Origin: Algiphilus sp965216485
GTDB lineage: Bacteria; Pseudomonadota; Gammaproteobacteria; Nevskiales; Nevskiaceae
NCBI RefSeq assembly: GCF_965216485.1
Contig: NZ_OZ244162.1
Coordinates: 310,001-374,000 of the forward strand
Reading direction: 5' to 3'
Length of the DNA stretch: 64,000 nt
Shown here: positions 7,477 to 15,956 of the stretch, piece by piece
How positions within the stretch are numbered: the first letter of the stretch is position 1
Layout of the letters: every line of letters starts with the position of its first letter
The notes under the pieces: model-generated
What the model was told of the DNA's origin: nothing
Databases searched by the model: none
The model's input: only the letters and a program-made list of their open reading frames with translations
Translations under genes and position numbers: made by a program

Positions 7477-8028
7477 ATGGGACACCGACTGAGCAAGATC
7501 ACGACACGTACCGGTGACGGCGGTGAAACCGGCCTCGGCACCGGCGCACGCGTGCCCAAGACCGCGGCGCGTGTCGTCGCCATGGGAGAGATCGACGAGC
7601 TCAACAGCCTGCTCGGCGTCGCGCTGAGCTATGCACTGCCCGAGCCTCTGCCGGCGCTGCTCAGTCCCATCCAGCATGAACTCTTCGATCTGGGCGGTGA
7701 GCTGGCCATGCCCGGCTACGAGCTGCTCGGCGAAGCCGCAGTAACCCGCATCGAAGAAGCCAGCGCCCAGCTCAACGACACCCTGCCGCCGCTACAGGAA
7801 TTCATTCTGCCGGGCGGCAACGCCGAGGCCGCGCACCTCCATCTGGCGCGCGCCGTCGCGCGACGCTGCGAACGGGCACTGTGGAAACTGGCCGCGGAGG
7901 AAACGGTTGGGCAGGCGGCTCTGGCGTACATGAACCGGCTCAGCGACCTCTTCTTCAACGCTGCGCGCATTGCTGCCCGGACCGGCACCAATGACGAAAT
8001 CACCTGGAAACGTCAGGGTGAACGCTAG
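7477..8028 (+). CDS. PduO-type corrinoid (cob(I)alamin) adenosyltransferase
   Basis: Transfers the adenosyl group of ATP to cob(I)alamin to make coenzyme B12. The 183-residue protein has the family ATP-binding N-terminus TRTGDGGETGLG, then VPKTAARVVAMGEIDELNS, FILPGGN, and the RRCER segment in a trimeric helical bundle. The family length is about 180-190. No cobalamin riboswitch is visible in the short upstream gap. It suggests use of an adenosylcobalamin enzyme or corrinoid salvage elsewhere in the genome. Confidence 0.93.
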   Translation: MGHRLSKITTRTGDGGETGLGTGARVPKTAARVVAMGEIDELNSLLGVALSYALPEPLPALLSPIQHELFDLGGELAMPGYELLGEAAVTRIEEASAQLNDTLPPLQEFILPGGNAEAAHLHLARAVARRCERALWKLAAEETVGQAALAYMNRLSDLFFNAARIAARTGTNDEITWKRQGER

Positions 8029-8040
8029 CCACATCCCGCT

Positions 8041-8646
8041 TCAGCTGCGGTAGCGAAGCTCCGCCAGCAGACGCGTCCACTCGAAGCCAGGCCCCGGATC
8101 GGTCTTGCGCCCCGGCGCGATATCAGCATGTCCGACCAGGCGCGCGGGCGTGATGGCGGGGTAGGCGTTCATCAGCGCCCGGATCGCGCGCGCCAGTGCG
8201 GTGTACTGGGCATCGGTGAAGCCATCGTCATCACAGCCCTCCAGCTCGATGCCGATCGAGAAATCGTTGACCCGGGGACGGCCATCGAAGTCTGACGCAC
8301 CCGCGTGCCAGGCACGGGCGTCGAAGCCAACGTACTGATGCAGCCCGCCATCGCGAAAAATGCAGAGATGGGCAGACACCCGCAGCCCCTGCAACGACGC
8401 GAAATACGGATGGGCGGAGGCAGGCAGATCCCCCTGGAACAGGCGGTCGATCCAACCGCCGCCGTACTCGCCAGGCGGCAGCGAAATAGCGTGCACAACG
8501 ATGGTATCGATATCCCCGACGCCACCGGGACGCGCATCCTGATGCGGACTTTCCACCACGGTGGCCGCATCCAGGCGGTGGTGGACCGGATCAACCTGCC
8601 AGGCTTCGGGGACCAGCCCCTTCGGCAAAAGGCTGCGCGCGCTCAT
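8041..8646 (-). CDS. ampD: 1,6-anhydro-N-acetylmuramyl-L-alanine amidase
   Basis: Cytosolic zinc amidase that cleaves the stem peptide from anhydro-muropeptides during wall recycling; its loss commonly derepresses AmpC beta-lactamase. The protein has IDTIVVHAISLPPGEYGG with the first zinc histidine, SAHLCIFRDG, ARAWHAG, GIELEG, and the C-terminal GHADIAPGRKTDPGPGF with remaining ligands. The ATG at 8646 follows a G-rich Shine-Dalgarno and gives about 201 residues; an upstream start at 8685 is less likely. Together with anmK it marks an active recycling pathway. Confidence 0.95.
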   Translation of the reverse strand: MSARSLLPKGLVPEAWQVDPVHHRLDAATVVESPHQDARPGGVGDIDTIVVHAISLPPGEYGGGWIDRLFQGDLPASAHPYFASLQGLRVSAHLCIFRDGGLHQYVGFDARAWHAGASDFDGRPRVNDFSIGIELEGCDDDGFTDAQYTALARAIRALMNAYPAITPARLVGHADIAPGRKTDPGPGFEWTRLLAELRYRS

Positions 8647-8705
8647 GACGCCCCCGATGTGCGCGCTACACTCGAAGGCATGCATTTGTCCTTATCGAAA
8701 ACGCC

Positions 8706-11510
8706 ATGTCGCGATTGCCCGCTATCGTTTGCTCGCTGCTTGCCCTCAGCCTTTCTGCCTGCGCCAGCCTGCCGCTGGGCTCCGGCCAGAGCGAAACAAC
8801 CATGGCCAACCAGGCGCAGGCGGCCACCGAGCTGCCGCTGCCAGAGGTCACCTGGTCGAAGCATACCCTCGACAACGGGCTCACGCTGCTGGTCCACGAG
8901 GACGCCAAGGCCCCGGTCGCGGGCGTCTACGTCTGGTACCGCGTCGGCTCGAAGGACGAGCCCGAAGACCGCACCGGCTTCGCACATTTGTTCGAGCATT
9001 TGATGTTCACCGGGAGTGAGCACTACGACGGCGAGTATTTCGAGCCGCTGACCGAGGTGGGGGCTACCGCCATGAATGGCACCACCAGTACCGACCGCAC
9101 GAACTACTACCAGACCGTGCCGACCCGGGCGCTGGATCGCGCCCTGTGGCTGGAGTCGGAACGCATGGGCTACTTCATCGATGCCGTCACCGAGGAAAAA
9201 CTCGAGCGCGAGAAGGGCGTCGTCAAGAACGAGTTCAAGCAACGCCGGGACCGCCCCTACGGCACCATGTGGGACCACCTGGTGCAGGGCAGCTATCCCG
9301 AAGGGCACCCGTATTCCTGGCCGACCATTGGCGAAATCGAAGATATCGAGGCCGCAACCCTCGACGACGTCCGCGACTGGTTCAAGACGCACTACGGGCC
9401 GGACAACGCCGTTCTCGTGGTCGCCGGTGACGTCCAGACCGACGACGTCGTGGCGCGGGTCGAGCACTACTTTGGCGCCATTCCCGCTGGCCCCACGCTG
9501 CACCGCCCGACACGCGATATCGCCCCACTGGCCGGGGAACGGCGCGAGATTCTGGTGGACAAGGTGCCGCAGGCACGGCTGCTCATGGCGTGGAATATCC
9601 CGCCCGCCTACAGCGCGGACACCAATCTGCTGGAACTGGCCGGCAACCTGCTGAGCAGCGGCCGCTCCAGCCCGCTGCACCAGGTGCTGGTCGAGGAGCG
9701 CGAGATCGCCACACAGGTATCGGCCGGCGTGTGGCCCAAGCTGCTGGGCTCGCAATTCATCATCGACGCCACCGCCGCCGAGGGCGTGTCGCTGGAGGAG
9801 CTGGAATCCGCCATTGACGAGATCCTGGAGGCGTTCCGCACGGAAGGCCCCGACCCTGACGCCGTGCAGCGCAGCCGCGTGCGCCTCTACGCCGCCGCCA
9901 TTCGCGGCCTGCAGGATGTCGGCGGCGGCGGCAAGGCCGATCTGCTGGCACGCTCCTATGCGCTGGGCGGCAGCCCGGATGCTTGGCGGGAGCAGCTCAA
10001 GCAATACCGCGCCGCCACGCCGGAACAGGTCCGTGACATGACGGCACGCTGGCTGCAGGACAACCGCTATGTGCTGGAAGTCCATCCTCGAGGCCCACGC
10101 AGCACCACGGCAGTGGCTGAAGATCGCAGCACCATGCCTGAACCGGTCGGCCCACCACCGGCGCTCACCCTGCCCGAGCGCGAGCGCTTCACGCTGTCCA
10201 ACGGTCTGGAGGTGGTACTCGCCACCCGCCGCAGCGTACCGCAGGTGGAATTCCGCTTCATTGCCGATGCCGGTTATGCCACCGACGCCCCCGGTCGCTC
10301 GGGGCTCGCCAGCATGGCCGAATCGCTGCGCACGCGCGGCACCCCGACCCGTGACGCCATCGCCATCAGCGAGGACGCCGAGTCCCTTGGCGCCAGCCTG
10401 TCTTCGGGGGTCTCGCGCGATCATTCCACGATCAGTCTTGGCGCTGTACGGCCCTTCCTGGATGACAGCCTGGCGCTGTTCGCGGATGTTTTGCGCAATC
10501 CCACCTTCCCCAGTGAGCAATTCGCTCGTCTGCGCAAGCGCCGGGAAGCTGCCATTGCCCAGGAGAAGGCACAACCCTCCGGACTTGTCACCCGTACCCT
10601 TCCGGGGCTGCTCTACGGCGAGACACACCCCTACGCCCAGCCGCCCAGCGGCACGGGCACGGTGGCCAGTCTGGAGGCCATGACCGCGGAGGATTTCCAC
10701 GCCTACCAGCAGCAATGGATCCGTCCGGACAACGCCACCCTGCTGGTCACCGGGGACATCGACCGCGCCGAGCTCACGCCCCTGCTGGAGCGCCATCTGG
10801 GTGACTGGCAGGCCGCGTCGCAGACCGCCGCACCGCGCAAGCGCAGCCTGGACGTACCGGAGCGGGAGGACGAACGCGTTTTCGTCATTGACCGCCCGGG
10901 GGCGGCGCAGTCCTATGTCGTGGCCGCACGCACCGCACCGCCGACGGGAGACCGTGACGACATTGCCTTCGAACTGCTCAACGAAGTCCTCGGCGGCACT
11001 TTTACGGCGCGCCTGAACCAGGAACTGCGCGTCAAGCGCGGTTGGTCCTACGGTGTCGGCTCCGCCCTCAGCGACGCACTGGGGCCGCGGCCATTCTACG
11101 TCTATGGCGCCATCCAGACCGACCGCACCGCCGAAGCCGCCGCGGTCATCCTTGACGAACTCACCAGCATCCGCGACAGCAAGCCCCCCACCGAAGAGGA
11201 GCTCGACCGTGCCGCGCGCAGCCTGACGCTCACGCTGCCCGGCAACAACCAGACCCTGACCCAGGTCACCGGCAGCATCGCCCACCTGCTGCGCCTCCAA
11301 CTGCCCGATGACTACTACCAGCACTACGTGCCGCAGGTGAATGCCACCACGCCGCAGGAAACCATCGAGGCTGCGCGCCGGCTGATCCAACCCCAGGCCA
11401 TGACCTGGCTCTTCGTCGGCGATCGCGCAAAGATCGAGGCACCGCTGCGCGCGCTGTTCGGCGACACCCTGCGCTTTCTGAACCGCGACGGCGAAGCGGT
11501 GGATGGCTAG
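8706..11510 (+). CDS. M16-family zinc metalloprotease, lipoprotein, two-repeat form
   Basis: A 934-residue periplasmic protease of the pitrilysin class. The N-terminal signal ends in a lipobox with Cys19 (LSAC). The inverted zinc motif His94-Leu-Phe-Glu-His98 is intact in the first half, and the downstream zinc glutamate is expected in NEFKQRRD. The second half (from about residue 480) repeats the M16 fold without the zinc motif, as in the catalytic and non-catalytic halves of this family. It overlaps the start of a DUF2007 gene by eight bases. The substrate is unknown. Confidence 0.93.
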   Translation: MSRLPAIVCSLLALSLSACASLPLGSGQSETTMANQAQAATELPLPEVTWSKHTLDNGLTLLVHEDAKAPVAGVYVWYRVGSKDEPEDRTGFAHLFEHLMFTGSEHYDGEYFEPLTEVGATAMNGTTSTDRTNYYQTVPTRALDRALWLESERMGYFIDAVTEEKLEREKGVVKNEFKQRRDRPYGTMWDHLVQGSYPEGHPYSWPTIGEIEDIEAATLDDVRDWFKTHYGPDNAVLVVAGDVQTDDVVARVEHYFGAIPAGPTLHRPTRDIAPLAGERREILVDKVPQARLLMAWNIPPAYSADTNLLELAGNLLSSGRSSPLHQVLVEEREIATQVSAGVWPKLLGSQFIIDATAAEGVSLEELESAIDEILEAFRTEGPDPDAVQRSRVRLYAAAIRGLQDVGGGGKADLLARSYALGGSPDAWREQLKQYRAATPEQVRDMTARWLQDNRYVLEVHPRGPRSTTAVAEDRSTMPEPVGPPPALTLPERERFTLSNGLEVVLATRRSVPQVEFRFIADAGYATDAPGRSGLASMAESLRTRGTPTRDAIAISEDAESLGASLSSGVSRDHSTISLGAVRPFLDDSLALFADVLRNPTFPSEQFARLRKRREAAIAQEKAQPSGLVTRTLPGLLYGETHPYAQPPSGTGTVASLEAMTAEDFHAYQQQWIRPDNATLLVTGDIDRAELTPLLERHLGDWQAASQTAAPRKRSLDVPEREDERVFVIDRPGAAQSYVVAARTAPPTGDRDDIAFELLNEVLGGTFTARLNQELRVKRGWSYGVGSALSDALGPRPFYVYGAIQTDRTAEAAAVILDELTSIRDSKPPTEEELDRAARSLTLTLPGNNQTLTQVTGSIAHLLRLQLPDDYYQHYVPQVNATTPQETIEAARRLIQPQAMTWLFVGDRAKIEAPLRALFGDTLRFLNRDGEAVDG

Positions 11511-11832
11511 CCCCCGCGTGCACACCATCTACGAGGCCGCCGACCCCATGGAAGCCGCCATCGTGCGGGATTACCTGCGCGAAGCGGGTCTCTCCGCGAT
11601 CTGCCTGGACGAACACGCCTGGGGCGGGCGCGGCGATCTACCGGTCAATCTGTTTCCACGCGTGGCGGTGCGCTGGAAACAGGAGGTCCAACGTGCGCGC
11701 GAACTCATCGCGGAGTATGAGAGCCGTGCCCAGCGACCGGAGTGGCGCTGCCAGCACTGTGGCGAGACGGTGGCCGGCAGCATGGGGCTGTGCTGGAACT
11801 GCGGCGCGCAACCGCCGGGCTCCGGGCCATGA
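11503..11832 (+). CDS. DUF2007-type small protein with zinc ribbon
   Basis: A 109-residue cytosolic protein. Residues 5-70 (HTIYEAADPMEAAIVRDYL and following) match the DUF2007 fold of putative signal-transducing proteins. The C-terminus has a CxxC...CxxC zinc-ribbon (CQHCG and CWNCG). It overlaps the M16 protease upstream and trmL downstream (ATGA), so all three are probably one transcript. Its function is unknown. Confidence 0.8.
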   Translation: MASPRVHTIYEAADPMEAAIVRDYLREAGLSAICLDEHAWGGRGDLPVNLFPRVAVRWKQEVQRARELIAEYESRAQRPEWRCQHCGETVAGSMGLCWNCGAQPPGSGP

Positions 11833-12314
11833 GCGCACCGCGCGGCATCCACGTCGCCCTCATCGAACCGGAAATCCCTGGCAACACTGGCAACATCATT
11901 CGCCTCTGCGCCAACACCGGCGCCCAGCTGCACCTTGTCGAGCCGCTGGGCTTCTCGCTGGAGGACCGCCTGCTACGGCGCGCGGGCCTCGACTATCACG
12001 AATACACGCGCATGCACGTCCACCGCGACTTCGATGCACTGCGTGCCGCCCTGCCGTCGGGCACACGCTGGGTGGCCTACTCCGCCCACGGCACGGGCCG
12101 CCACACCGACTGGCAATTCGCCGACGGCGATGTACTCGTCTTTGGGCCCGAAACCCGCGGCCTCACCGCGGAGCAGCGCAATGCCGCCGATGCCTGCCTG
12201 CGCATTCCGATGCGCGAAGGCGTTCGCAGCCTGAATCTATCCAATGCGGTAGCCATCGCGGTCTACGAAGCCTGGCGGCAGCGAGGTTTTGATGCGCACT
12301 GGTGCGACGCCTGA
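11829..12314 (+). CDS. trmL: tRNA (cytidine/uridine-34-2'-O)-methyltransferase
   Basis: SPOUT-class methyltransferase that 2'-O-methylates the wobble base of leucine tRNAs. The 161-residue protein has VALIEPEIPGNTGNI at the N-terminus, the knot motif VLVFGPETRGL and the C-terminal SLNLSNAVAIAVYEAWRQ. All are typical of TrmL. The start overlaps the stop of the DUF2007 gene (ATGA). The length equals that of the E. coli enzyme class. Confidence 0.95.
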   Translation: MSAPRGIHVALIEPEIPGNTGNIIRLCANTGAQLHLVEPLGFSLEDRLLRRAGLDYHEYTRMHVHRDFDALRAALPSGTRWVAYSAHGTGRHTDWQFADGDVLVFGPETRGLTAEQRNAADACLRIPMREGVRSLNLSNAVAIAVYEAWRQRGFDAHWCDA

Positions 12315-12407
12315 CCGCGATGGCCCGATCTGCCTGCGATCTTCACAGCGGGCGACCGCATAGGAAATCCACCGCAGGGCTCTGCAAGGCCAGAGGTCCC
12401 GCTTGCG

Positions 12408-13415
12408 CTACTCCTGCTCGGCGCGCGGCGGGCGCGTAACCAGGGTGCGCAGCGCATCGTGCGGCGTCGTGTCGCCTCGCAGGATGGCGACAATCTGCGC
12501 GGTGATCGGCATGTCCACGCCCAGGCGCTCGGCAAGGCGCAACACTTCCGGTGCCACACGCACGCCTTCGACCACCTGTCGGATTTCCTTCTTTGCCGCG
12601 TCCAGAGACTTGCCGGCCGCCAGCGCCTTGCCCATGCGGCGGTTGCGCGACTGATCATCGGTACAGGTAAGCACCAGATCGCCCATGCCGGCGAGGCCCA
12701 TCAAGGTGTCGCGTTTGCCGCCCAACGCTTCGGACAGGCGCATGATCTCGGCCAGCCCGCGCGTAATGACCGCGGTGCGGGTATTCGCACCCAGGCCGAG
12801 GCCATCAGTCAGGCCTGTGGCGATGGCGATGACGTTCTTGACCGCACCCCCGATCTCCACACCCACCACATCGTCGTTCCAGTAGGCGCGGAAGGCCCCA
12901 TAGTGAAAGGCATTGACCACGTGCTCGGCGAAGGCTTCGTCGGTCGAGGCGATGGCCACCGCGGTGGGCAGCCCCAAACCGAGTTCCCGCGCGAAGGTGG
13001 GGCCGGACAGCACCGCCAGCGGATGGCCATCGCCCAGCACCGCGTGCACCACCTCGTGCGGCAGACGACCGGTCTCCGGTTCGAGGCCCTTGCAGGCCAG
13101 CACCAGGCCGCGCTGTGCATCCAGATGCGGGGCGATCTGCGCCAGCATGGCGGCCAGCGCATGACTGGGCACGGCAATTAGCACCGGACCATCGGTTGCC
13201 AATGCTGTGGCAAGGTCCGGCTCTGCGCGCAGCGCCTTGGGAAAGTGGCAGCCGGGAAGGTACTCGCTGTTCTCTCGCGCCGCATCCATGGCGCGCAGCG
13301 ACTCCGCATCGCGTCCCCACAGGCGGACCTCCGGCAGATGCTGGGCCAGATGCACCGCCAACGCGGTGCCAAAGGAGCCCGCGCCGAGTACGGTCATGGC
13401 CTGTTGAACGGCCAC
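12408..13415 (-). CDS. gpsA: Glycerol-3-phosphate dehydrogenase [NAD(P)+]
   Basis: Reduces dihydroxyacetone phosphate to sn-glycerol 3-phosphate for phospholipid synthesis. It has the dinucleotide-binding loop VLGAGSFGTALA, the LSGPTFARE segment and the catalytic lysine in GGAVKNVIAIA. The longest frame begins at a GTG at 13415; an internal ATG at 13397 gives a protein six residues shorter and has AGG closer upstream. It ends the rhodanese-grxC-secB-gpsA run, the same order as the yibN-grxC-secB-gpsA run of enterics. Confidence 0.96.
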   Translation of the reverse strand: MAVQQAMTVLGAGSFGTALAVHLAQHLPEVRLWGRDAESLRAMDAARENSEYLPGCHFPKALRAEPDLATALATDGPVLIAVPSHALAAMLAQIAPHLDAQRGLVLACKGLEPETGRLPHEVVHAVLGDGHPLAVLSGPTFARELGLGLPTAVAIASTDEAFAEHVVNAFHYGAFRAYWNDDVVGVEIGGAVKNVIAIATGLTDGLGLGANTRTAVITRGLAEIMRLSEALGGKRDTLMGLAGMGDLVLTCTDDQSRNRRMGKALAAGKSLDAAKKEIRQVVEGVRVAPEVLRLAERLGVDMPITAQIVAILRGDTTPHDALRTLVTRPPRAEQE

Positions 13416-13417
13416 CC

Positions 13418-13894
13418 CTATTGAACCGTGGCGGAAGGGGCCTCGTTGCTGGCGCCCTGCTGCTGACGCTCAAGATGCTGCCGATACAGCGCCTCGAAGT
13501 TGACCGGCTGCAGCAACAACTGCTGGAAGCCGCCGCGCTCGGCCAGATTCGAAATCGCCTCGCGTGCATAGGGGAACAGCACCTGCGGGCAATGGGTGTT
13601 CAACACCGAAGCGACGTCCTTCTCGTTGAAGCCTTCCAGCAGGAAGAGGCCCGCCTGTTCGATCTCGATGATGAACGCGACATCCTCCTCCAACTTGGCG
13701 GTCACAGTGATGCGCAAGGCCACCTGGAAATAGCCCGCCTGCTCCAGGGCATGCGTGGAGGTCGCCAGGTTGACGTCCACTGTCGGGTTCCAGGTGCGCT
13801 GGAAGATGGCAGGCGCCTTGGGGATTTCCAGCGAGGCGTCCTTGAGAAAGATTTTCTGCAGACTCAGTTGGCGTTGTTTCTGTTCTTCAGCCAC
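13418..13894 (-). CDS. secB: Protein-export chaperone SecB
   Basis: Tetrameric chaperone that delivers unfolded preproteins to SecA. The 158-residue product has the family core: IFLKDASLEIPKAP, ARTWNPTV-like QRTWNPTVDVNL, and FPYAREAISNLAERGGF. The start is a GTG at 13894 with GGAG nine bases upstream. It overlaps the 3' end of grxC by eight bases. Its presence supports a proteobacterial origin. Confidence 0.96.
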   Translation of the reverse strand: MAEEQKQRQLSLQKIFLKDASLEIPKAPAIFQRTWNPTVDVNLATSTHALEQAGYFQVALRITVTAKLEEDVAFIIEIEQAGLFLLEGFNEKDVASVLNTHCPQVLFPYAREAISNLAERGGFQQLLLQPVNFEALYRQHLERQQQGASNEAPSATVQ

Positions 13895-14168
13895 GGTCGT
13901 TCTCCGAATTGCGGTAAGGCGCAAGCAGCGCGTCCAGTTCACCGGCGCGGTCCAGTGCGGCCAGATCGTCAAAACCACCGACATGACGCTTGCCGATGAA
14001 GATCTGGGGAACCGTGCGCGCGGCCGGGGCGCGGCGGCGCATCTCGTCGCGCGCCTGCGCGTTCTCATCGATGCGCAGGTCCTGGTACTGCACGCCCTTG
14101 CTGTCGAGAAGGCGCTTGGCCATCACGCAATAGGGGCAGACGCGGGTGCTATAGACGGCAATGCTCAT
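13887..14168 (-). CDS. grxC: Glutaredoxin 3
   Basis: A 93-residue dithiol glutaredoxin with active site CPYC near residues 11-14, the cis-proline loop TVPQIFI and the glutathione-binding GGFDDL. It reduces disulfides and glutathione mixed disulfides in the cytoplasm. The start overlaps the rhodanese stop by four bases and its end overlaps secB. Confidence 0.95.
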   Translation of the reverse strand: MSIAVYSTRVCPYCVMAKRLLDSKGVQYQDLRIDENAQARDEMRRRAPAARTVPQIFIGKRHVGGFDDLAALDRAGELDALLAPYRNSENDRG

Positions 14169-14596
14169 GACGATGGGGTACGAATAGGTAAACCGGCACC
14201 TTGCCAGGCGTTGATGCCTCCACGCATGGCATAGGCTTCCTCGAAGCCGCGCTGACGGAGTTTTTCCACCACCGCGGGTGCCGTGCCACCGAGTGCGCAG
14301 TAGACGATGACCGGCTTGGTCTTCACCTTGTCGAGCACCTTCTTGTGCTCATCGAGCTTGGCAGACGGCACATTGACCGCGCCGATGACATGACCGCGCT
14401 TGAAATCGGCCGGAGACCGTACGTCGATGAACTGTGCGTCGCGGTCGTTGGACAGACGCACCGCCTCGGTAGGGGTCAACCGCTTGCCGCCGCGCAGAAT
14501 GCCGTGCAATTCATTGGCAATCAGCAACAAGGTCACCACGCCGAACAGCGTGAACAGCACGGGGTTGCGCGCGACGAAGGAAAGAAACTCATCCAT
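14165..14596 (-). CDS. Membrane-anchored rhodanese-like protein (YibN type)
   Basis: A 143-residue protein with an N-terminal transmembrane helix (about residues 10-30) and a rhodanese domain. The domain shows FIDVRSPADFKRGHV and the active-site cysteine in YCALGG. A sulfurtransferase or persulfide-handling role is typical of the fold, but the substrate is unknown. It is first in the run with grxC, secB and gpsA and is divergent from envC, as in E. coli yibN. Confidence 0.9.
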   Translation of the reverse strand: MDEFLSFVARNPVLFTLFGVVTLLLIANELHGILRGGKRLTPTEAVRLSNDRDAQFIDVRSPADFKRGHVIGAVNVPSAKLDEHKKVLDKVKTKPVIVYCALGGTAPAVVEKLRQRGFEEAYAMRGGINAWQGAGLPIRTPSS

Positions 14597-14692
14597 GGGG
14601 AGCGATCACAAGGGGTCGGAACGCGTCGGCCGGGCCGACGCACAATGGCATTATCGCACCTCTTGGCCCCACCTTCTGACTGCCGAACCCGC

Positions 14693-15850
14693 ATGCACTT
14701 GCGCGCGATGCTGCTCCGCCCCTTTCTGCTGGCCACCCTGTGCGCGCTGACCCAGGCAGTGGCGGCGGATGACTACGCGCAGCGTCAGCAGGAACTGCGC
14801 AAGGTGCAGGAGCGCATTCAGGCCCTTGACGCCCAACTGGCGGAACAATCCGAACGGCAAAGCGCACTGCGCGAGGCGTTGGCGGATGTCGAACGCGCCG
14901 CATCGGCGGCCGCCGACAAGCTGGCCAAGACGCGCGAGGCCTTGCGCGACCTGCAGGCCCGACAGCGCCAGGCCTCCACTGCAGTGCGCGAGGCCGAGGC
15001 CGAACTGCGCCGGCGCGAGGAGGCCCTCGCCCAGCAGTTGCGCGCGGCCTGGCGCCTGGGCCGGCAACCGCAACTGAAGTTGCTGCTGCAGCAGGACGGC
15101 CCGGAACGGCTCAGCCGCATGCATGCCTACTTTGCGCGCATCGGCGAGGCCACCATGGAGGATATTGCCCGCACCCGGACGCTGCAGGCCGAGCACGAAG
15201 CCGCGGTCGCGCGACTGGCCGACACCCAGCAACGCCTGCAGGCCGCCGAGTCCGAACAGCAGGCCCTGCTCGCCGCACAGAAGCGGCGACGAGAACAGCG
15301 AGCCGCCACGCTCGACGCGTTGAAGCGGCGCATGGCGGACGATCGATCCGCGTTGGCCGATGCCCGCGCGGATCGCGAAGCGCTGGAACGTCTGGTCCAG
15401 GGCCTGCGCAACGCACTGGCGGACATTCCGGCGGATGTTGGCAAGGCCAAGCCGCTCACAACACTGCGCGGACAACTGCCCTGGCCGCTTCAGGGCCCGG
15501 TACTTGCAGCCTTCGGGTCCACGCGCCCCAGCGGCATGCCGTGGAAAGGCATCTGGGTGGGCGCGGAAACCGGCGCGCCCGCGCGTGCCATCGCCCCGGG
15601 CCGCGTCGCCTGGGCCGGCTGGATGCATCGCTACGGACTGGTGGTCATCGTTGAACACCAGGGCGGTTTCTACAGTCTGTACGGGCACGCCCAGCGCAGC
15701 CTGCGCACGGTGGGCGAATGGGTGGACACCGGCACAGTGCTGGTGACAGCCGGGGATTCCGGCGGTCAGGCGCGCAGCGGCATCTATCTGGAACTGCGCA
15801 AGGGGGCGGACCCGGTCGACCCCATCGCCTGGCTACGCGCACGCGGCTGA
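14693..15850 (+). CDS. envC: Murein hydrolase activator EnvC (M23-like)
   Basis: Periplasmic activator of septal amidases. A signal peptide (cleavage after AVAA near residue 24) is followed by a long coiled coil at about 27-245 and a C-terminal LytM/M23 domain. That domain includes WVGAETGAPARAI, VVIVEHQGGFYSLYGHA and GIYLELRK. The zinc-binding set looks degenerate, as in EnvC proteins that activate rather than cut. The gene is divergent from the rhodanese-secB operon and followed by ctpA and a YibQ-like gene. Confidence 0.93.
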   Translation: MHLRAMLLRPFLLATLCALTQAVAADDYAQRQQELRKVQERIQALDAQLAEQSERQSALREALADVERAASAAADKLAKTREALRDLQARQRQASTAVREAEAELRRREEALAQQLRAAWRLGRQPQLKLLLQQDGPERLSRMHAYFARIGEATMEDIARTRTLQAEHEAAVARLADTQQRLQAAESEQQALLAAQKRRREQRAATLDALKRRMADDRSALADARADREALERLVQGLRNALADIPADVGKAKPLTTLRGQLPWPLQGPVLAAFGSTRPSGMPWKGIWVGAETGAPARAIAPGRVAWAGWMHRYGLVVIVEHQGGFYSLYGHAQRSLRTVGEWVDTGTVLVTAGDSGGQARSGIYLELRKGADPVDPIAWLRARG

Positions 15851-15956
15851 ACACTCGTGCGAGAGCCATCCACCCTCTGTCCGGCGCAGGGCAATCGCAC
15901 GCACGGGCTGTGCTAGGCTCGGCCCACTCGATTATTACGATTCCCCGACGAGTCCC

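Noticed and set aside
8643..11528. 961-codon open frame antisense to the M16 protease
   Set aside because: Frame-shadow of a GC-rich gene: the opposite strand has a complete HxxEH protease with normal signal peptide, and the antisense product has no recognisable fold or leader.
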